A DNA stretch of 64,000 bases, from assembly GCA_018241685.1 (NCBI GenBank), contig JAFEDJ010000059.1, positions 54,169 to 118,168 on the forward strand, read 5' to 3'. A model generated the notes under the pieces. That model did no database searches and was not told the DNA's origin. It saw only the letters and a list, made by a program, of their open reading frames with translations. Numbering within the stretch: position 1 is the stretch's first letter; the number at the start of each line of letters is the position of its first letter. The stretch is from Pseudomonadota bacterium. GTDB lineage: Bacteria > Pseudomonadota > Gammaproteobacteria > Burkholderiales > Rhodocyclaceae. Positions 43,944 to 52,479 of the stretch are shown here, in pieces. The position numbers and the translations under genes were made by a program.

Positions 43944-45215
43944 ATGTCAGACCTCAACCCGCCCCCGCCCTTCGCCAGCCACACCGGCGGCAAGACCCTG
44001 CGCTACGCACGCCTCGCCGGCCTCGGCCTGGTCGGCCTGCTGCTCGCCGGCGGCGCCCTGCGCTTCGCCTTTGAACACCAGCAAGCCCGCGCCCTCGAAC
44101 AGCGCACCGCCGACAACCTGCTGCGCACGGTATCCACCATCGTCGCCCGCCCCGGCGACAGCCAGCGCAGCGTCGCGCTGCCGGCCACCCTGCAGGGCCG
44201 CAGCGAGATCAGCGTGATCGCCCGCAGCGGCGGCTACCTGGCGGCCTGGCACAAGACCATCGGCGAGCGCGTGAAGAAGGGCGAGCTGCTGGCCACCATC
44301 GAAGCCCCGGAGCAGGACCAGGAGCTGGAGCAAGCCCGCGCCAGCCGCGAGCAGGTGAAGGCCCGCGTGGACCTGACCCGCGACACCCTGAAGCGCTGGG
44401 AACACCTGGCCAGCCTCGACAGCGTGGCCCGCCAGGACCTGGACGAGAAACGCAGCGCTGCCGCCCAGGCCCGCGCCGACTTCGCCGCGGTGGAGGCCAA
44501 CGTGCGCCGGCTCGAACAGCTCAAGCAGTTCCGCCGCATCGTCGCGCCCTTCGACGGCGTGGTGACCCGCCGCAGCGTGGAAGTCGGCGACCTGATCGCC
44601 GCCAACGGCAAGGAACTCTTCGCCCTCGCCCAGACCGACCCGCTGCGCCTGACCCTGTGGATCCCGCAGGTGTATGCCAGCGAGATCGCCCAAGGCCAGG
44701 AAGTGACGCTGCGCATCCCCGAAAACCCGGGCAGAAAATTCACCGCCAAAGTCGCCCACGCCGCCGGCGCCCTCGACCCGGTGACCCGCACCCGCCAGGT
44801 GGAGCTGGAGCTGCCCAACCCCGACGGCAAGCTGCTGCCCGGCACCTACGGCGAGGTGACGTTCAGCCTGTCGAGCAGCGTCAAGGCGCTGCTCGTGCCA
44901 ACCAACGTGCTGGTCACCGGCCAGGACGGCACCCGCGTGGTGAGTGTCGGCCAGGACAATACGGTCAGCTTCCGCAAGGTCACCCTCGGCCGCGACCTCG
45001 GCCGGGAGATCGAGATCATCGACGGCATCGCTGCCGGCACGGTGCTGGTCAGCAGCCCGTCCGATCTGCTCGCCGACGGCGAAACCGTGCGCCCCAAGGC
45101 CCTGCCCGAAAAAACCCGCAAGGGCGGCCCCGGCGACAAGCCGGCCGCGCCGAAGACCGCAGCCACCGACACCCCCAACTCACCCCAAGCCCCCCGGCCC
45201 GCCTCCAAGGGCTGA
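43944..45215 (+). CDS. RND efflux periplasmic adaptor (second system)
   Basis: 423 residues, 18 bases after the pump. One N-terminal anchor helix (about 27-45, RLAGLGLVGLLLAGGALRFA), no lipobox. Barrel-sandwich strands TLQGRSEISVIARSGGYLAA and FRRIVAPFDGVVTRRSVEVG flank a helical hairpin (about 108-190); a beta-barrel and membrane-proximal domain follow. The C-terminal 40 residues are Lys/Pro/Ala rich. It couples the pump at 40752 to an outer-membrane channel. The next gene, a small exported protein, starts 17 bases downstream. Confidence 0.9.
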   Translation: MSDLNPPPPFASHTGGKTLRYARLAGLGLVGLLLAGGALRFAFEHQQARALEQRTADNLLRTVSTIVARPGDSQRSVALPATLQGRSEISVIARSGGYLAAWHKTIGERVKKGELLATIEAPEQDQELEQARASREQVKARVDLTRDTLKRWEHLASLDSVARQDLDEKRSAAAQARADFAAVEANVRRLEQLKQFRRIVAPFDGVVTRRSVEVGDLIAANGKELFALAQTDPLRLTLWIPQVYASEIAQGQEVTLRIPENPGRKFTAKVAHAAGALDPVTRTRQVELELPNPDGKLLPGTYGEVTFSLSSSVKALLVPTNVLVTGQDGTRVVSVGQDNTVSFRKVTLGRDLGREIEIIDGIAAGTVLVSSPSDLLADGETVRPKALPEKTRKGGPGDKPAAPKTAATDTPNSPQAPRPASKG

Positions 45216-45232
45216 CCCACCGGAGAACAAAC

Positions 45233-45595
45233 ATGACCCGCCAGCTCGCCCTCATCCTCGCCACCGCCGGCCTCGCCGCCACCCTGCCCGCCCACGCCGG
45301 CAAGATCGACAACGGCAGCTGGACCCACGCCTGCGGTCCGCGCCCGGCCGAAGTCAGCCTCGACCTGAAGAACCCCGACGCCTTCAACAAGAGCGTCGGC
45401 ACGGTAAACACCTACCGCCAGACCCAGCGCGCCTGGCTCGACTGCCTGCAGAAGGAAGGCAACGCCGACATCCAGGCTACCAGCCAGATCATCAGCCAGT
45501 TCATCAATGCCGAAGCCCAGGCCGCTCGTCAGATCAACGACAAGATCGCCGCCGACGCGAAGGCGGCGGAGGCCAAGTTCGGGGACGGGAAGTAG
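45233..45595 (+). CDS. small exported hypothetical protein
   Basis: 120 residues from the ATG at 45233 with CGGAG upstream. Signal peptide (LALILATAGLAATLPAHAGK). The mature protein of about 98 residues has two Cys (HACGP and LDCLQ, likely a disulfide) and a long amphipathic C-terminal helix (IISQFINAEAQAARQINDKI and KAAEAK). I recognise no family. Its position 17 bases after an RND adaptor suggests a periplasmic accessory to that efflux system, by context only. Confidence 0.7.
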   Translation: MTRQLALILATAGLAATLPAHAGKIDNGSWTHACGPRPAEVSLDLKNPDAFNKSVGTVNTYRQTQRAWLDCLQKEGNADIQATSQIISQFINAEAQAARQINDKIAADAKAAEAKFGDGK

Positions 45596-45711
45596 GAGAC
45601 GTTGCCCAAGGTGGTTAGACTCCCCGCCCCGAGCGGACTTATTGCACTGTGCGATCATTCCAACATCATCAATAATCGCGCCTTTGCAGGGAAGAACAGT
45701 GGGAGTGATCC

Positions 45712-47412
45712 ATGAACGAAGTGAATTCGGCGACGCGTAACACACAACCGTACGTCGACATCGGCACCATCGTCACCACCTGGGCCGACGGCAGCCAGAC
45801 CCGTGGGACATGCAGCATCGTCGGCACCAACGATATCCTCACCGCTGGGCACTGCGTCTACAACCCCGACATGGGCGGTTACGCCAAGTCCTTCGATTTC
45901 TATTTCGGAGCCGACTACAACGCGGTCACCAACGTCTACGAATCATGGGTCGCCCACCCCAGCTATACCAAGTGGGAAGCCATCACCTGGCCGGACAACA
46001 TCTATCAGGATGGCGACAACCAGACCATGTTGCAGAGCGAGTCCCAGTTCGACATCGCCCTGATCGGCATCGACCGTGCCATCGGCGACACGCTCGGCTG
46101 GTTGGGTCTCGACCCGAACCAGGACGGAACCGTCAACGCGTCGGCGATCGGCTATCCCGCCGGCTCGACGGGCATGATGCAGCAGGAGGTCACGGTCACG
46201 AGCAACCCCTTCTACAGCGTCTACGATGCCCCGCAGGACGTCATGGGGGCCGGCAGCTCCGGCGGGCCGCTGCTGGTCGGCAAGTATGTGATCGGCGTCA
46301 AGAGCACCGCGAGATCGTGGGCGGACATCGGCAGCCCCATCTACGATCAACTCGTCGCCGCCATCTCGGACAACGACTATCTGCTCGGCCCGGCCGACAC
46401 CACGGCGCCAACCGTCAGCAGCTTCAGCCCGGCGGATGCCGCCACCGGCGTTGCGATCAACAGCGACATCACGATCACCTTCAGCGAAACCGTCCAGGCT
46501 GGCTCCGGCGCCATCGTGCTGAAGACCGCGAGCGGCAACATCGTGGAAACCTATGCGGTAGGCAGCAGTGGAAACCTGAGCTTCTCGGGCAGCACACTGA
46601 CGATCAACCCCAGCACAGACTTGGCCTACGGCACACAGTATGTCCTTCAGATCGAGGCCGGTGCCATCAAGGATCAGGCCGGCAACAGCTACGCCGGCAC
46701 CAGCACCTACGATTTCACGACCAAAGCAGGCAGCAGCACCATCAGCGGAACACCGGGTAACGACGTCCTGGCCGGCAGCGCCAGCAACGACTCCCTGATG
46801 GGGGGCGATGGCAACGACCTGCTGGAAGGCAAGGGCGGCAACGACACCCTCGACGGGGGCAGCGGCACTGACACAGCGGTCTATGCCTCTGCCCGCAGCA
46901 ATTACACCATCACCAAGATCGGCACGACCTTCACGGTTCAGGACCAGACCGGCGCCAACGGCACCGACCTCCTCAGCAATATCGAGCGCGTCCAGTTCTC
47001 CGACACGAACGTCGCCCTGGACATCGACGGCATCGGCGGCGAGGCTTACCGCATCTACAAGGCGGCGTTCGCGCGGACGCCCGACGTGGCGGGCGTCGGC
47101 TACTGGATCGCGCAGATGGACAAGGGTGTCCCTCTTGTGGAGGTCGCTACCGGCTTCATCAATTCGGATGAATTCCACGGCATATACGGGACGAATCCAT
47201 CGAATGCCGACTTCCTCACCAGGGTCTACACCAACGTGCTGGGACGGGCACCCGACCAGGCCGGGTACGACTGGTGGCTCAACCAGATGAACACCGTCCC
47301 GGCTGAAACCCAAGCAGTGGTGCTGGCACAGTTTTCCGAATCGAGTGAAAACGTAAACGCCGTCGTCCAGCTGATCGGCAACGGCTTCAACTACACGCCT
47401 TGGCTGAACTGA
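45712..47412 (+). CDS. trypsin-like serine protease fused to Big_5, RTX-like repeats and DUF4214
   Basis: 566 residues, ribosome site GGGAGTGATCC. No N-terminal signal peptide. Residues 1-215 form a V8/trypsin-like protease with an intact triad: His47 (TAGHCVY), Asp114 (SQFDIALIGID) and Ser183 (GAGSSGGPL). Next comes an SbsA-type Ig-like (Big_5) domain (about 228-330, TAPTVSSFSPADAATGVAIN), a few RTX-like calcium repeats (about 345-385, GGDGNDLLEGKGGNDTLDGG) and a C-terminal DUF4214 domain (about 445-555). RTX repeats plus absence of a signal suggest type I secretion. DUF4214 occurs in surface or secreted proteins. No type I transporter gene is adjacent. Confidence 0.88.
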   Translation: MNEVNSATRNTQPYVDIGTIVTTWADGSQTRGTCSIVGTNDILTAGHCVYNPDMGGYAKSFDFYFGADYNAVTNVYESWVAHPSYTKWEAITWPDNIYQDGDNQTMLQSESQFDIALIGIDRAIGDTLGWLGLDPNQDGTVNASAIGYPAGSTGMMQQEVTVTSNPFYSVYDAPQDVMGAGSSGGPLLVGKYVIGVKSTARSWADIGSPIYDQLVAAISDNDYLLGPADTTAPTVSSFSPADAATGVAINSDITITFSETVQAGSGAIVLKTASGNIVETYAVGSSGNLSFSGSTLTINPSTDLAYGTQYVLQIEAGAIKDQAGNSYAGTSTYDFTTKAGSSTISGTPGNDVLAGSASNDSLMGGDGNDLLEGKGGNDTLDGGSGTDTAVYASARSNYTITKIGTTFTVQDQTGANGTDLLSNIERVQFSDTNVALDIDGIGGEAYRIYKAAFARTPDVAGVGYWIAQMDKGVPLVEVATGFINSDEFHGIYGTNPSNADFLTRVYTNVLGRAPDQAGYDWWLNQMNTVPAETQAVVLAQFSESSENVNAVVQLIGNGFNYTPWLN

Positions 47413-47462
47413 GCGGTTCTTCAAGGCTGTCTGCCAACCCGCTTAATCTCAAAAGCGCATAA

Positions 47463-47482
47463 GCTCAGGCGCCTTTGAGCTC
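47463..47482. promoter_or_regulatory. inverted repeat over the -35 region of the TauD operon promoter
   Basis: AGCTCA (47463-47468), eight bases, TGAGCT (47477-47482), flanked on both sides by the direct repeat CATAAGC (47459-47465 and 47483-47489). The right arm lies on the -35 element, so a bound regulator could control access. LysR-type sulfur regulators such as CysB/Cbl are conceivable partners; that is inference. Confidence 0.4.
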
Positions 47483-47504
47483 ATAAGCATCGAAAAATAT
47501 AATG
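47476..47504 (+). promoter_or_regulatory. sigma-70-type promoter of the TauD/ABC operon
   Basis: TTGAGC (47476-47481), a 17-base spacer, and a perfect TATAAT (47499-47504). The predicted start is near 47511, about 72 bases before the TauD-like ATG. A strong and unusually AT-rich match for this GC-rich genome. Confidence 0.65.
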
Positions 47505-47582
47505 GTTCGGGCATGGCCCCGGGCTTCCTAAAGTACAGCTTTCCTTTCCCGGACAGGCCGGTTCCAGCCGGCCCGACACATC

Positions 47583-48473
47583 ATGGAAGCTGTACTCAAT
47601 TCGCCCGCCGGCGCACGCGCCCAGTCCTTCGAGATCCGCCCCCTCAACGCGGCAGTCGGGGCCGAGGTCATCGGCCTCGACCTCGGCCAGCCGGTCGGCG
47701 ACGCGGATTTCCGCCGCATCCACCAGGCCCATCTCGAACATCATGTGCTGGTTTTCCGCGACCAGCACATCACGCCGGCCCAGCAGGTGGACTTCAGCCG
47801 CCGTTTCGGCCCGTTGCAGATCCACGTGCTGCACCAGTTCGCGCTGCCCGAGCACCCGGAAGTGCTGATCGTCTCCAACATCCGCGAGGACGGCCAGCCC
47901 ATCGGCCTCGGCGACGCCGGCCACTTCTGGCATTCGGACATCTCCTACGTGGACAAGCCCAGCCTCGGCTCCTTCCTGCACGCCCAGGAACTGCCGGCTG
48001 AAGGCGGCGACACCCTGTTCGCCAACCAGCACAGCGCCTACGACGCGCTGCCCGCCGAGCTGCGCAAGGCCATCGCCCCGCTGCGCGCCGAGCATAGCTA
48101 CCTGGCCAAGTACGAGGAGCTGCGCAGCCGCAGCCCGTGGCGGCCCAAGCTGAGCCAGGAGCAGATCGACCAAGTAAAGCCGGTGATCCATCCGGTGGTG
48201 CGCACCCACCCGGAAACTGGCCGCAAGGCGCTGTTCGTCAGCGAGCACTTCACGACCCGCATCGTGGACGTGCCCGAGGATGAGAGCCGCCAGATCCTCG
48301 CCGAACTGTTCGACCTCAGCACCCGTCCGGAGCACGTCTATCGCCACGCCTGGCAGCCGCAGGACATGGTCTTCTGGGACAACCGCTCGGTGATGCACGT
48401 CGCCGCCGGCACGCCCGACCACCTGCGCCGCAAGCTGTACCGCACGACCATCGAAGGCGACGCGCCGTTCTGA
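47583..48473 (+). CDS. TauD/TfdA-family Fe(II)/2-oxoglutarate dioxygenase
   Basis: 296 residues. The iron site is visible: His and Asp in GHFWHSDISY, and the distal His in SVMHVAAGTPDH, with the 2-oxoglutarate Arg in RRKLYRTTIEG. Other family parts: VLVFRDQHITPAQQVDFSRR and GDTLFANQHSAYDAL. TauD and its relatives oxidise taurine, alkylsulfonates or alkyl sulfates, releasing sulfite or sulfate plus an aldehyde. Position as first gene before a sulfonate-type ABC transporter supports an organosulfur role; taurine versus alkylsulfate specificity cannot be read from sequence. Confidence 0.9.
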   Translation: MEAVLNSPAGARAQSFEIRPLNAAVGAEVIGLDLGQPVGDADFRRIHQAHLEHHVLVFRDQHITPAQQVDFSRRFGPLQIHVLHQFALPEHPEVLIVSNIREDGQPIGLGDAGHFWHSDISYVDKPSLGSFLHAQELPAEGGDTLFANQHSAYDALPAELRKAIAPLRAEHSYLAKYEELRSRSPWRPKLSQEQIDQVKPVIHPVVRTHPETGRKALFVSEHFTTRIVDVPEDESRQILAELFDLSTRPEHVYRHAWQPQDMVFWDNRSVMHVAAGTPDHLRRKLYRTTIEGDAPF

Positions 48474-48498
48474 ATCCCGGAAAAAACAGAGAGAGAAC

Positions 48499-49509
48499 AT
48501 GAAATCCCTGACCCGCAAGACCTTCGCCCTGCTCGGCGGCCTCGGCCTGCTGGCGGCCAGCTGGAGCGCCCACGCCGAAGGACAGATCCGCGTCGCCCAG
48601 CAGTTCGGCATTTCCTACCTGATCCTCGACGTGGTCCATGACCAGAAGCTGATCGAGAAGCACGGCAAGGCCCTCGGCCTCGACATCAAGGTGGAATGGG
48701 CGCAGATCTCCGGCGCCACCGCGATGAACGAAGCCCTGCTGTCCGGCAGCCTGGACATCGTGTCGGCCGGCCTGCCGCCGATGCTCGCCCTGTGGGACCG
48801 CACCAAGGGCAAGCAGAACGTGAAGGCGGTGGCCGCCCTCGGCAGCCTGCCCAACTACCTGCTGAGCAGCAACCCGAACGTCAAGACCATCAAGGACTTC
48901 GGCGACAAGGACCGCATCGCCGTGCCGGCGGCCGGCACCAGCTTCCAGTCCCGCGTGCTGCAGATCGAGACCGCCAAGGTCTTCGGCAAGGACAACTTCA
49001 AGCGCTTCGACAGCATCTCGGTGAGCCTGGCTCACCCGGACGCCACCGCCGCGCTGGTGGCCGGCGGCTCGGAGATCAACGCCCATTTCTCCAGCGCGCC
49101 GTTCTACTACCAGGCCCTGGAAGCCAACAAGAACGTGCACAAGGTGCTCAGTTCCTACGACGTACTCGGCGGGCCGGCCACCTTCAACGTGCTGTACACC
49201 ACGCAGAAGTTCCACGACGAGAACCCCAAGACCTACAAGGCCTTCTACGCCGCTCTCGATGAGGCGGCCAAGCTGGTCAAGGCCGACAAGGCCAAGGCCG
49301 CCGAGATTTTCATCCGCGTGCAGAAATCCAGGCTGGCGCCGGAGCTGGTGCGCAAGATCATCGACGACCCGGAGAACAGCTACACCATCCAGCCCCAGCG
49401 CAGCCTGGTATACGCCGAGGAGCTCTACAAGCTGGGCGTCCTGAAGAACCGCGCCGTCTCCTGGAAGGACTACTTCTTCCCGGAAGCCTACGCACAGCCC
49501 GGAAGCTGA
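48499..49509 (+). CDS. ABC transporter periplasmic substrate-binding protein (SsuA/TauA-like)
   Basis: 336 residues with GAGAGA upstream. Signal peptide (FALLGGLGLLAASWSAHAEG), then an NMT1/SsuA-type bilobed receptor: GQIRVAQQFGISYLILDVVH, SGATAMNEALLSGSLDIVSA, and a hinge region around FSSAPFYYQALEANK. This class binds alkanesulfonates, taurine or other small organic ions. Only 25 bases separate it from the TauD-like gene, and the ATPase and permease follow directly, so these four form one import-and-cleavage unit. Confidence 0.88.
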   Translation: MKSLTRKTFALLGGLGLLAASWSAHAEGQIRVAQQFGISYLILDVVHDQKLIEKHGKALGLDIKVEWAQISGATAMNEALLSGSLDIVSAGLPPMLALWDRTKGKQNVKAVAALGSLPNYLLSSNPNVKTIKDFGDKDRIAVPAAGTSFQSRVLQIETAKVFGKDNFKRFDSISVSLAHPDATAALVAGGSEINAHFSSAPFYYQALEANKNVHKVLSSYDVLGGPATFNVLYTTQKFHDENPKTYKAFYAALDEAAKLVKADKAKAAEIFIRVQKSRLAPELVRKIIDDPENSYTIQPQRSLVYAEELYKLGVLKNRAVSWKDYFFPEAYAQPGS

Positions 49510-49517
49510 GGCCCGCC

Positions 49518-50372
49518 ATGTCCACCGTCACCCTTCTCAACGCCTTCCCGCCCGAGCCCCCCGCATCACCGCTGCTGGCGGTGGACAAGCTCAGCCTGGA
49601 ATACCGCACGCCCGGCCGCGTGGTGCGCGCCACCCATGAAGTCAGCTTCGACGTGCATGCCGGCGACCGCTTCGTATTGCTCGGCGCCTCCGGCTGCGGC
49701 AAGTCCAGCCTGCTCAAGGCGGTGGCCGGCTTCCTGCCGCCCAGCGACGGCGAGATCCGCCTCGATGGCCGCCCGATCAGCGGCCCCGGCCCGGACCGCA
49801 TCGTAGTCTTCCAGGAATTCGACCAGCTGCCGCCATGGAAGACCGTCAAGGACAACGTGATCTTCCCGCTGCGTGCCACCGGCACCCTGGGCCGCAAGGA
49901 GGCGGCCGAGCGGGCCCTGCACTACCTCGACAAGGTCGGCCTGGCGGCCTTCGCCGACGCCTACCCGCACACCCTGTCCGGCGGCATGAAGCAGCGTGTG
50001 GCGATTGCCCGCGCGCTGGCCATGCAGCCGCGGGTGCTGCTGATGGACGAGCCCTTCGCCGCCCTCGACGCACTGACCCGCCGCAAGATGCAGGAGGAAC
50101 TGCTGGCCCTGTGGGACGAGGTCCGCTTCACGCTGCTGTTCGTCACCCACTCCATCGAGGAGGCGCTGGTGGTTGGCAGCCGCATCGGCCTGCTGTCGCC
50201 ACACCCCGGCCGCATGCGCGCCGAGATCAACAGCCACCACTACGGCCTGCACAGCCTCGGCGGTGCCGACTTCCAGGCCAGCGCCCAGCGCATCCACCGT
50301 CTGCTGTTCGACGAGGAACCGAGCGGCATCACCACCGACGTGGCGCCCCACAACCTGAAGAGATTCGCATGA
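49518..50372 (+). CDS. ABC transporter ATP-binding protein (SsuB/TauB-like)
   Basis: 284 residues. Walker A GASGCGKSS, Q-loop VVFQEFDQLPPW, signature LSGGMKQRVAIARALAM, Walker B VLLMDEPFAALD and H-loop VTHSIEEA are all intact. The roughly 35-residue C-terminal extension is normal for the sulfonate/nitrate class. The stop overlaps the permease start (ATGA at 50369-50372). It powers import of the ligand bound by the preceding receptor. Confidence 0.93.
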   Translation: MSTVTLLNAFPPEPPASPLLAVDKLSLEYRTPGRVVRATHEVSFDVHAGDRFVLLGASGCGKSSLLKAVAGFLPPSDGEIRLDGRPISGPGPDRIVVFQEFDQLPPWKTVKDNVIFPLRATGTLGRKEAAERALHYLDKVGLAAFADAYPHTLSGGMKQRVAIARALAMQPRVLLMDEPFAALDALTRRKMQEELLALWDEVRFTLLFVTHSIEEALVVGSRIGLLSPHPGRMRAEINSHHYGLHSLGGADFQASAQRIHRLLFDEEPSGITTDVAPHNLKRFA

Positions 50373-51238
50373 CCGCCCTCCACGCCCCGATCCGGCCGGA
50401 ATACGAACGCCAGCTGGAGCCACTCACCCACATCAGCCTGGAACGCCGGCTGCCACTCGCCACACGCCTGTGGGAACAAGCCTGGCTGCGCAAGAGCGTG
50501 CTCCTCGCGCTGCTGGCGCTGGCCTGGGAGATCGTCGCCCGGCAGCAGGACAACGAGCTGCTGCTGCCGACCTTCCTCGCCACCGCCAGTGCGCTGGTGG
50601 ACGGCCTGGCGTCCGGCGAACTGCTGGAGCGCACCGCGCTGTCCCTCGAAGTGCTGTTGCAGGGCTACATCGGCGGCGTGCTGGCGGCCTTCGTGCTCAC
50701 CGCGCTAGCGGTCAGCACACGGCTCGGGCGCGACCTGCTGTCCACGCTGACGACCATGTTCAACCCGCTGCCGGCCATCGCGCTGCTGCCCATCGCGCTG
50801 CTGTGGTTCGGCATCGGCCACGGCAGCCTGGTTTTCGTGCTGCTGCATTCGGTGCTGTGGCCACTGGCCCTCAACACCTACGCGGGCTTCCAGGGCGTGC
50901 CGCAGACCCTGCAGATGGCCGGCCGCAACTACGGCCTGCGCGGCGTCCGCTACGTGCTGCAGATCCTCGTGCCGGCGGCGCTGCCATCCATTCTGTCCGG
51001 CCTCAAGATCGGCTGGGCCTTTGCGTGGCGCACGCTGATCGCCGCCGAGCTGGTCTTCGGCGCCTCGTCCGGCAAGGGCGGGCTGGGCTGGTACATCTTC
51101 CAGAACCGCAACGAGCTGTTCACCGACCGGGTCTTTGCCGGGCTAGCGCTGGTGGTCATCATTGGGCTGATCGTCGAGAACCTCGGCTTCAACACGCTGG
51201 AACGGGTCACCGTGCGGCGCTGGGGCCTGCTACGCTGA
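50369..51238 (+). CDS. ABC transporter permease (SsuC/TauC-like)
   Basis: 289 residues. About six helices, including LLALLALAWEIVARQQ, YIGGVLAAFVLTALAVS and FNPLPAIALLPIALLWFGIG; the EAA loop that contacts the ATPase is recognisable in AGRNYGLRGVRYVLQILVPA. The soluble N-terminus of about 40 residues is common in this class. It is coupled to the ATPase by an ATGA overlap. Confidence 0.92.
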   Translation: MTALHAPIRPEYERQLEPLTHISLERRLPLATRLWEQAWLRKSVLLALLALAWEIVARQQDNELLLPTFLATASALVDGLASGELLERTALSLEVLLQGYIGGVLAAFVLTALAVSTRLGRDLLSTLTTMFNPLPAIALLPIALLWFGIGHGSLVFVLLHSVLWPLALNTYAGFQGVPQTLQMAGRNYGLRGVRYVLQILVPAALPSILSGLKIGWAFAWRTLIAAELVFGASSGKGGLGWYIFQNRNELFTDRVFAGLALVVIIGLIVENLGFNTLERVTVRRWGLLR

Positions 51239-51271
51239 AAGCGTCGATCGCGCCCGGAACGCCCAAAGCCC

Positions 51272-52423
51272 ATGCCTGCCGACGATCTCGCCCCTTTGCT
51301 GGCCGAACTCCGCCGCACCGCCGTCGAGCGGGACAAGCGCGGCGGCCACCCGGCCGAAGAGAAGGCCCTGCTTCAGGCGGCCGGTCTGCTGCGCCTGTCC
51401 ATCCCGGCCCAACTGGGCGGCGACGAACGCCCGTGGCCGGAGATCTTCGCGCTGGTGCGCCGCGTCGCCACCGTGGACAGCGCCCTCGCCCACCTGCTCG
51501 CCTTCCATCACCTGCAGGTCGCCACGCTGCGCATTTACGGCAACGCCGCCCAGCAGCAGCACTGGTTCGGCCGCACGATCGCGGAAGGCGGCTGGTGGGG
51601 CAACGCGGTGAATCCCCTCGACGCGGGCCTGACGGCTAGCGCGCAGCCCGACGGCTATCTGCTCGACGGCCGCAAGGGCTTCTGCTCCGGCACCCGCGGC
51701 TCGCGCTTCATGACCCTCACCGCCCGCCTTGCCGACGGCAGCAGCGTGATGGGCGTCATCGAGACAGACCATCCGGGCATCGTCGTCCACGACGACTGGG
51801 ACCCCATCGGCCAGCGCCAGACCGACAGCGGCTCGGTAAGCTTCCGGCAGGTGCTGTTGCGGCGTACCGACGTGCTGCGCGCCCACGACGCCGTGCCGTC
51901 CGCCTTCCACACCCTGCGCAACAGCTTCGGTCAGTTGATCCTCGCCAATCTGTTCGTCGGCATCGCCATTGGCGCCCGCGACGAGGCGCGGGACTTCGCC
52001 CGCACGCAGGCCCGTCCGTGGGTCGCCTCGGGGGTCCAGCGCGCCACCGAAGACCCCTACACGCTGCAGCGCTTCGGCGAGATCCACGTGCAGATCGCCG
52101 CCGCCGAGGCCCTCACCGACCGCGCCGCCACCGCGATCCAGGTAGCCTTCGAACGTGGACCAGCGCTGAACGAACGCGAACGGGCCGAAACCGCCGTCGC
52201 CATCGCCGAAGCCAAGGTCATCGCCCACCGGGCCGGCCTGTTCGCCAGCCAGGAACTCTTCGACGTGATCGGGGCCCGCGGCACCCGCGCCAGCCTCGGT
52301 TACGACCGTTTCTGGCGCAACGTGCGCACCCACACCCTGCACGATCCCATCGACTACAAGCTGGCGATGCTCGGCCGCTGGGCGCTCAACGACGAGTTTC
52401 CGCCGCCGAACATGTACACCTGA
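51272..52423 (+). CDS. DszC/SfnB-like flavin-dependent oxidoreductase (acyl-CoA dehydrogenase fold)
   Basis: 383 residues, 33 bases after the permease. Acyl-CoA dehydrogenase-type fold: LRLSIPAQLGGDERPWPEIF, VDSALAHLLAFHHLQVATLR, GRKGFCSGTRGSRFMTLTAR, and a C-terminal FWRNVRTHTLHDPIDYKLAM, characteristic of the DszC/SfnB sulfur-acquisition group rather than true acyl-CoA dehydrogenases (no catalytic Glu base motif seen). Members use reduced flavin and O2 on sulfides, sulfones or sulfonates. With TauD and the ABC importer this implies assimilation of an organosulfur compound. A flavin reductase partner is not visible nearby. Confidence 0.85.
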   Translation: MPADDLAPLLAELRRTAVERDKRGGHPAEEKALLQAAGLLRLSIPAQLGGDERPWPEIFALVRRVATVDSALAHLLAFHHLQVATLRIYGNAAQQQHWFGRTIAEGGWWGNAVNPLDAGLTASAQPDGYLLDGRKGFCSGTRGSRFMTLTARLADGSSVMGVIETDHPGIVVHDDWDPIGQRQTDSGSVSFRQVLLRRTDVLRAHDAVPSAFHTLRNSFGQLILANLFVGIAIGARDEARDFARTQARPWVASGVQRATEDPYTLQRFGEIHVQIAAAEALTDRAATAIQVAFERGPALNERERAETAVAIAEAKVIAHRAGLFASQELFDVIGARGTRASLGYDRFWRNVRTHTLHDPIDYKLAMLGRWALNDEFPPPNMYT

Positions 52424-52479
52424 TGAACCAAGCCGCGGCCGGCCGGTCCATAGGCGACATCACAACCCATGAGGACGGC

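Noticed and set aside
46740..46880. Short near-repeats in DNA within the protease-RTX gene, first thought a DNA repeat array
   Set aside because: They encode the nine-residue RTX motif GGxGxDxLx; repetition is at protein level.
47505..47518. Sigma-54-like GG-N10-GC match before the TauD-like gene
   Set aside because: The C after GG and the TT before GC are both missing, and a much better sigma-70 promoter overlaps it.
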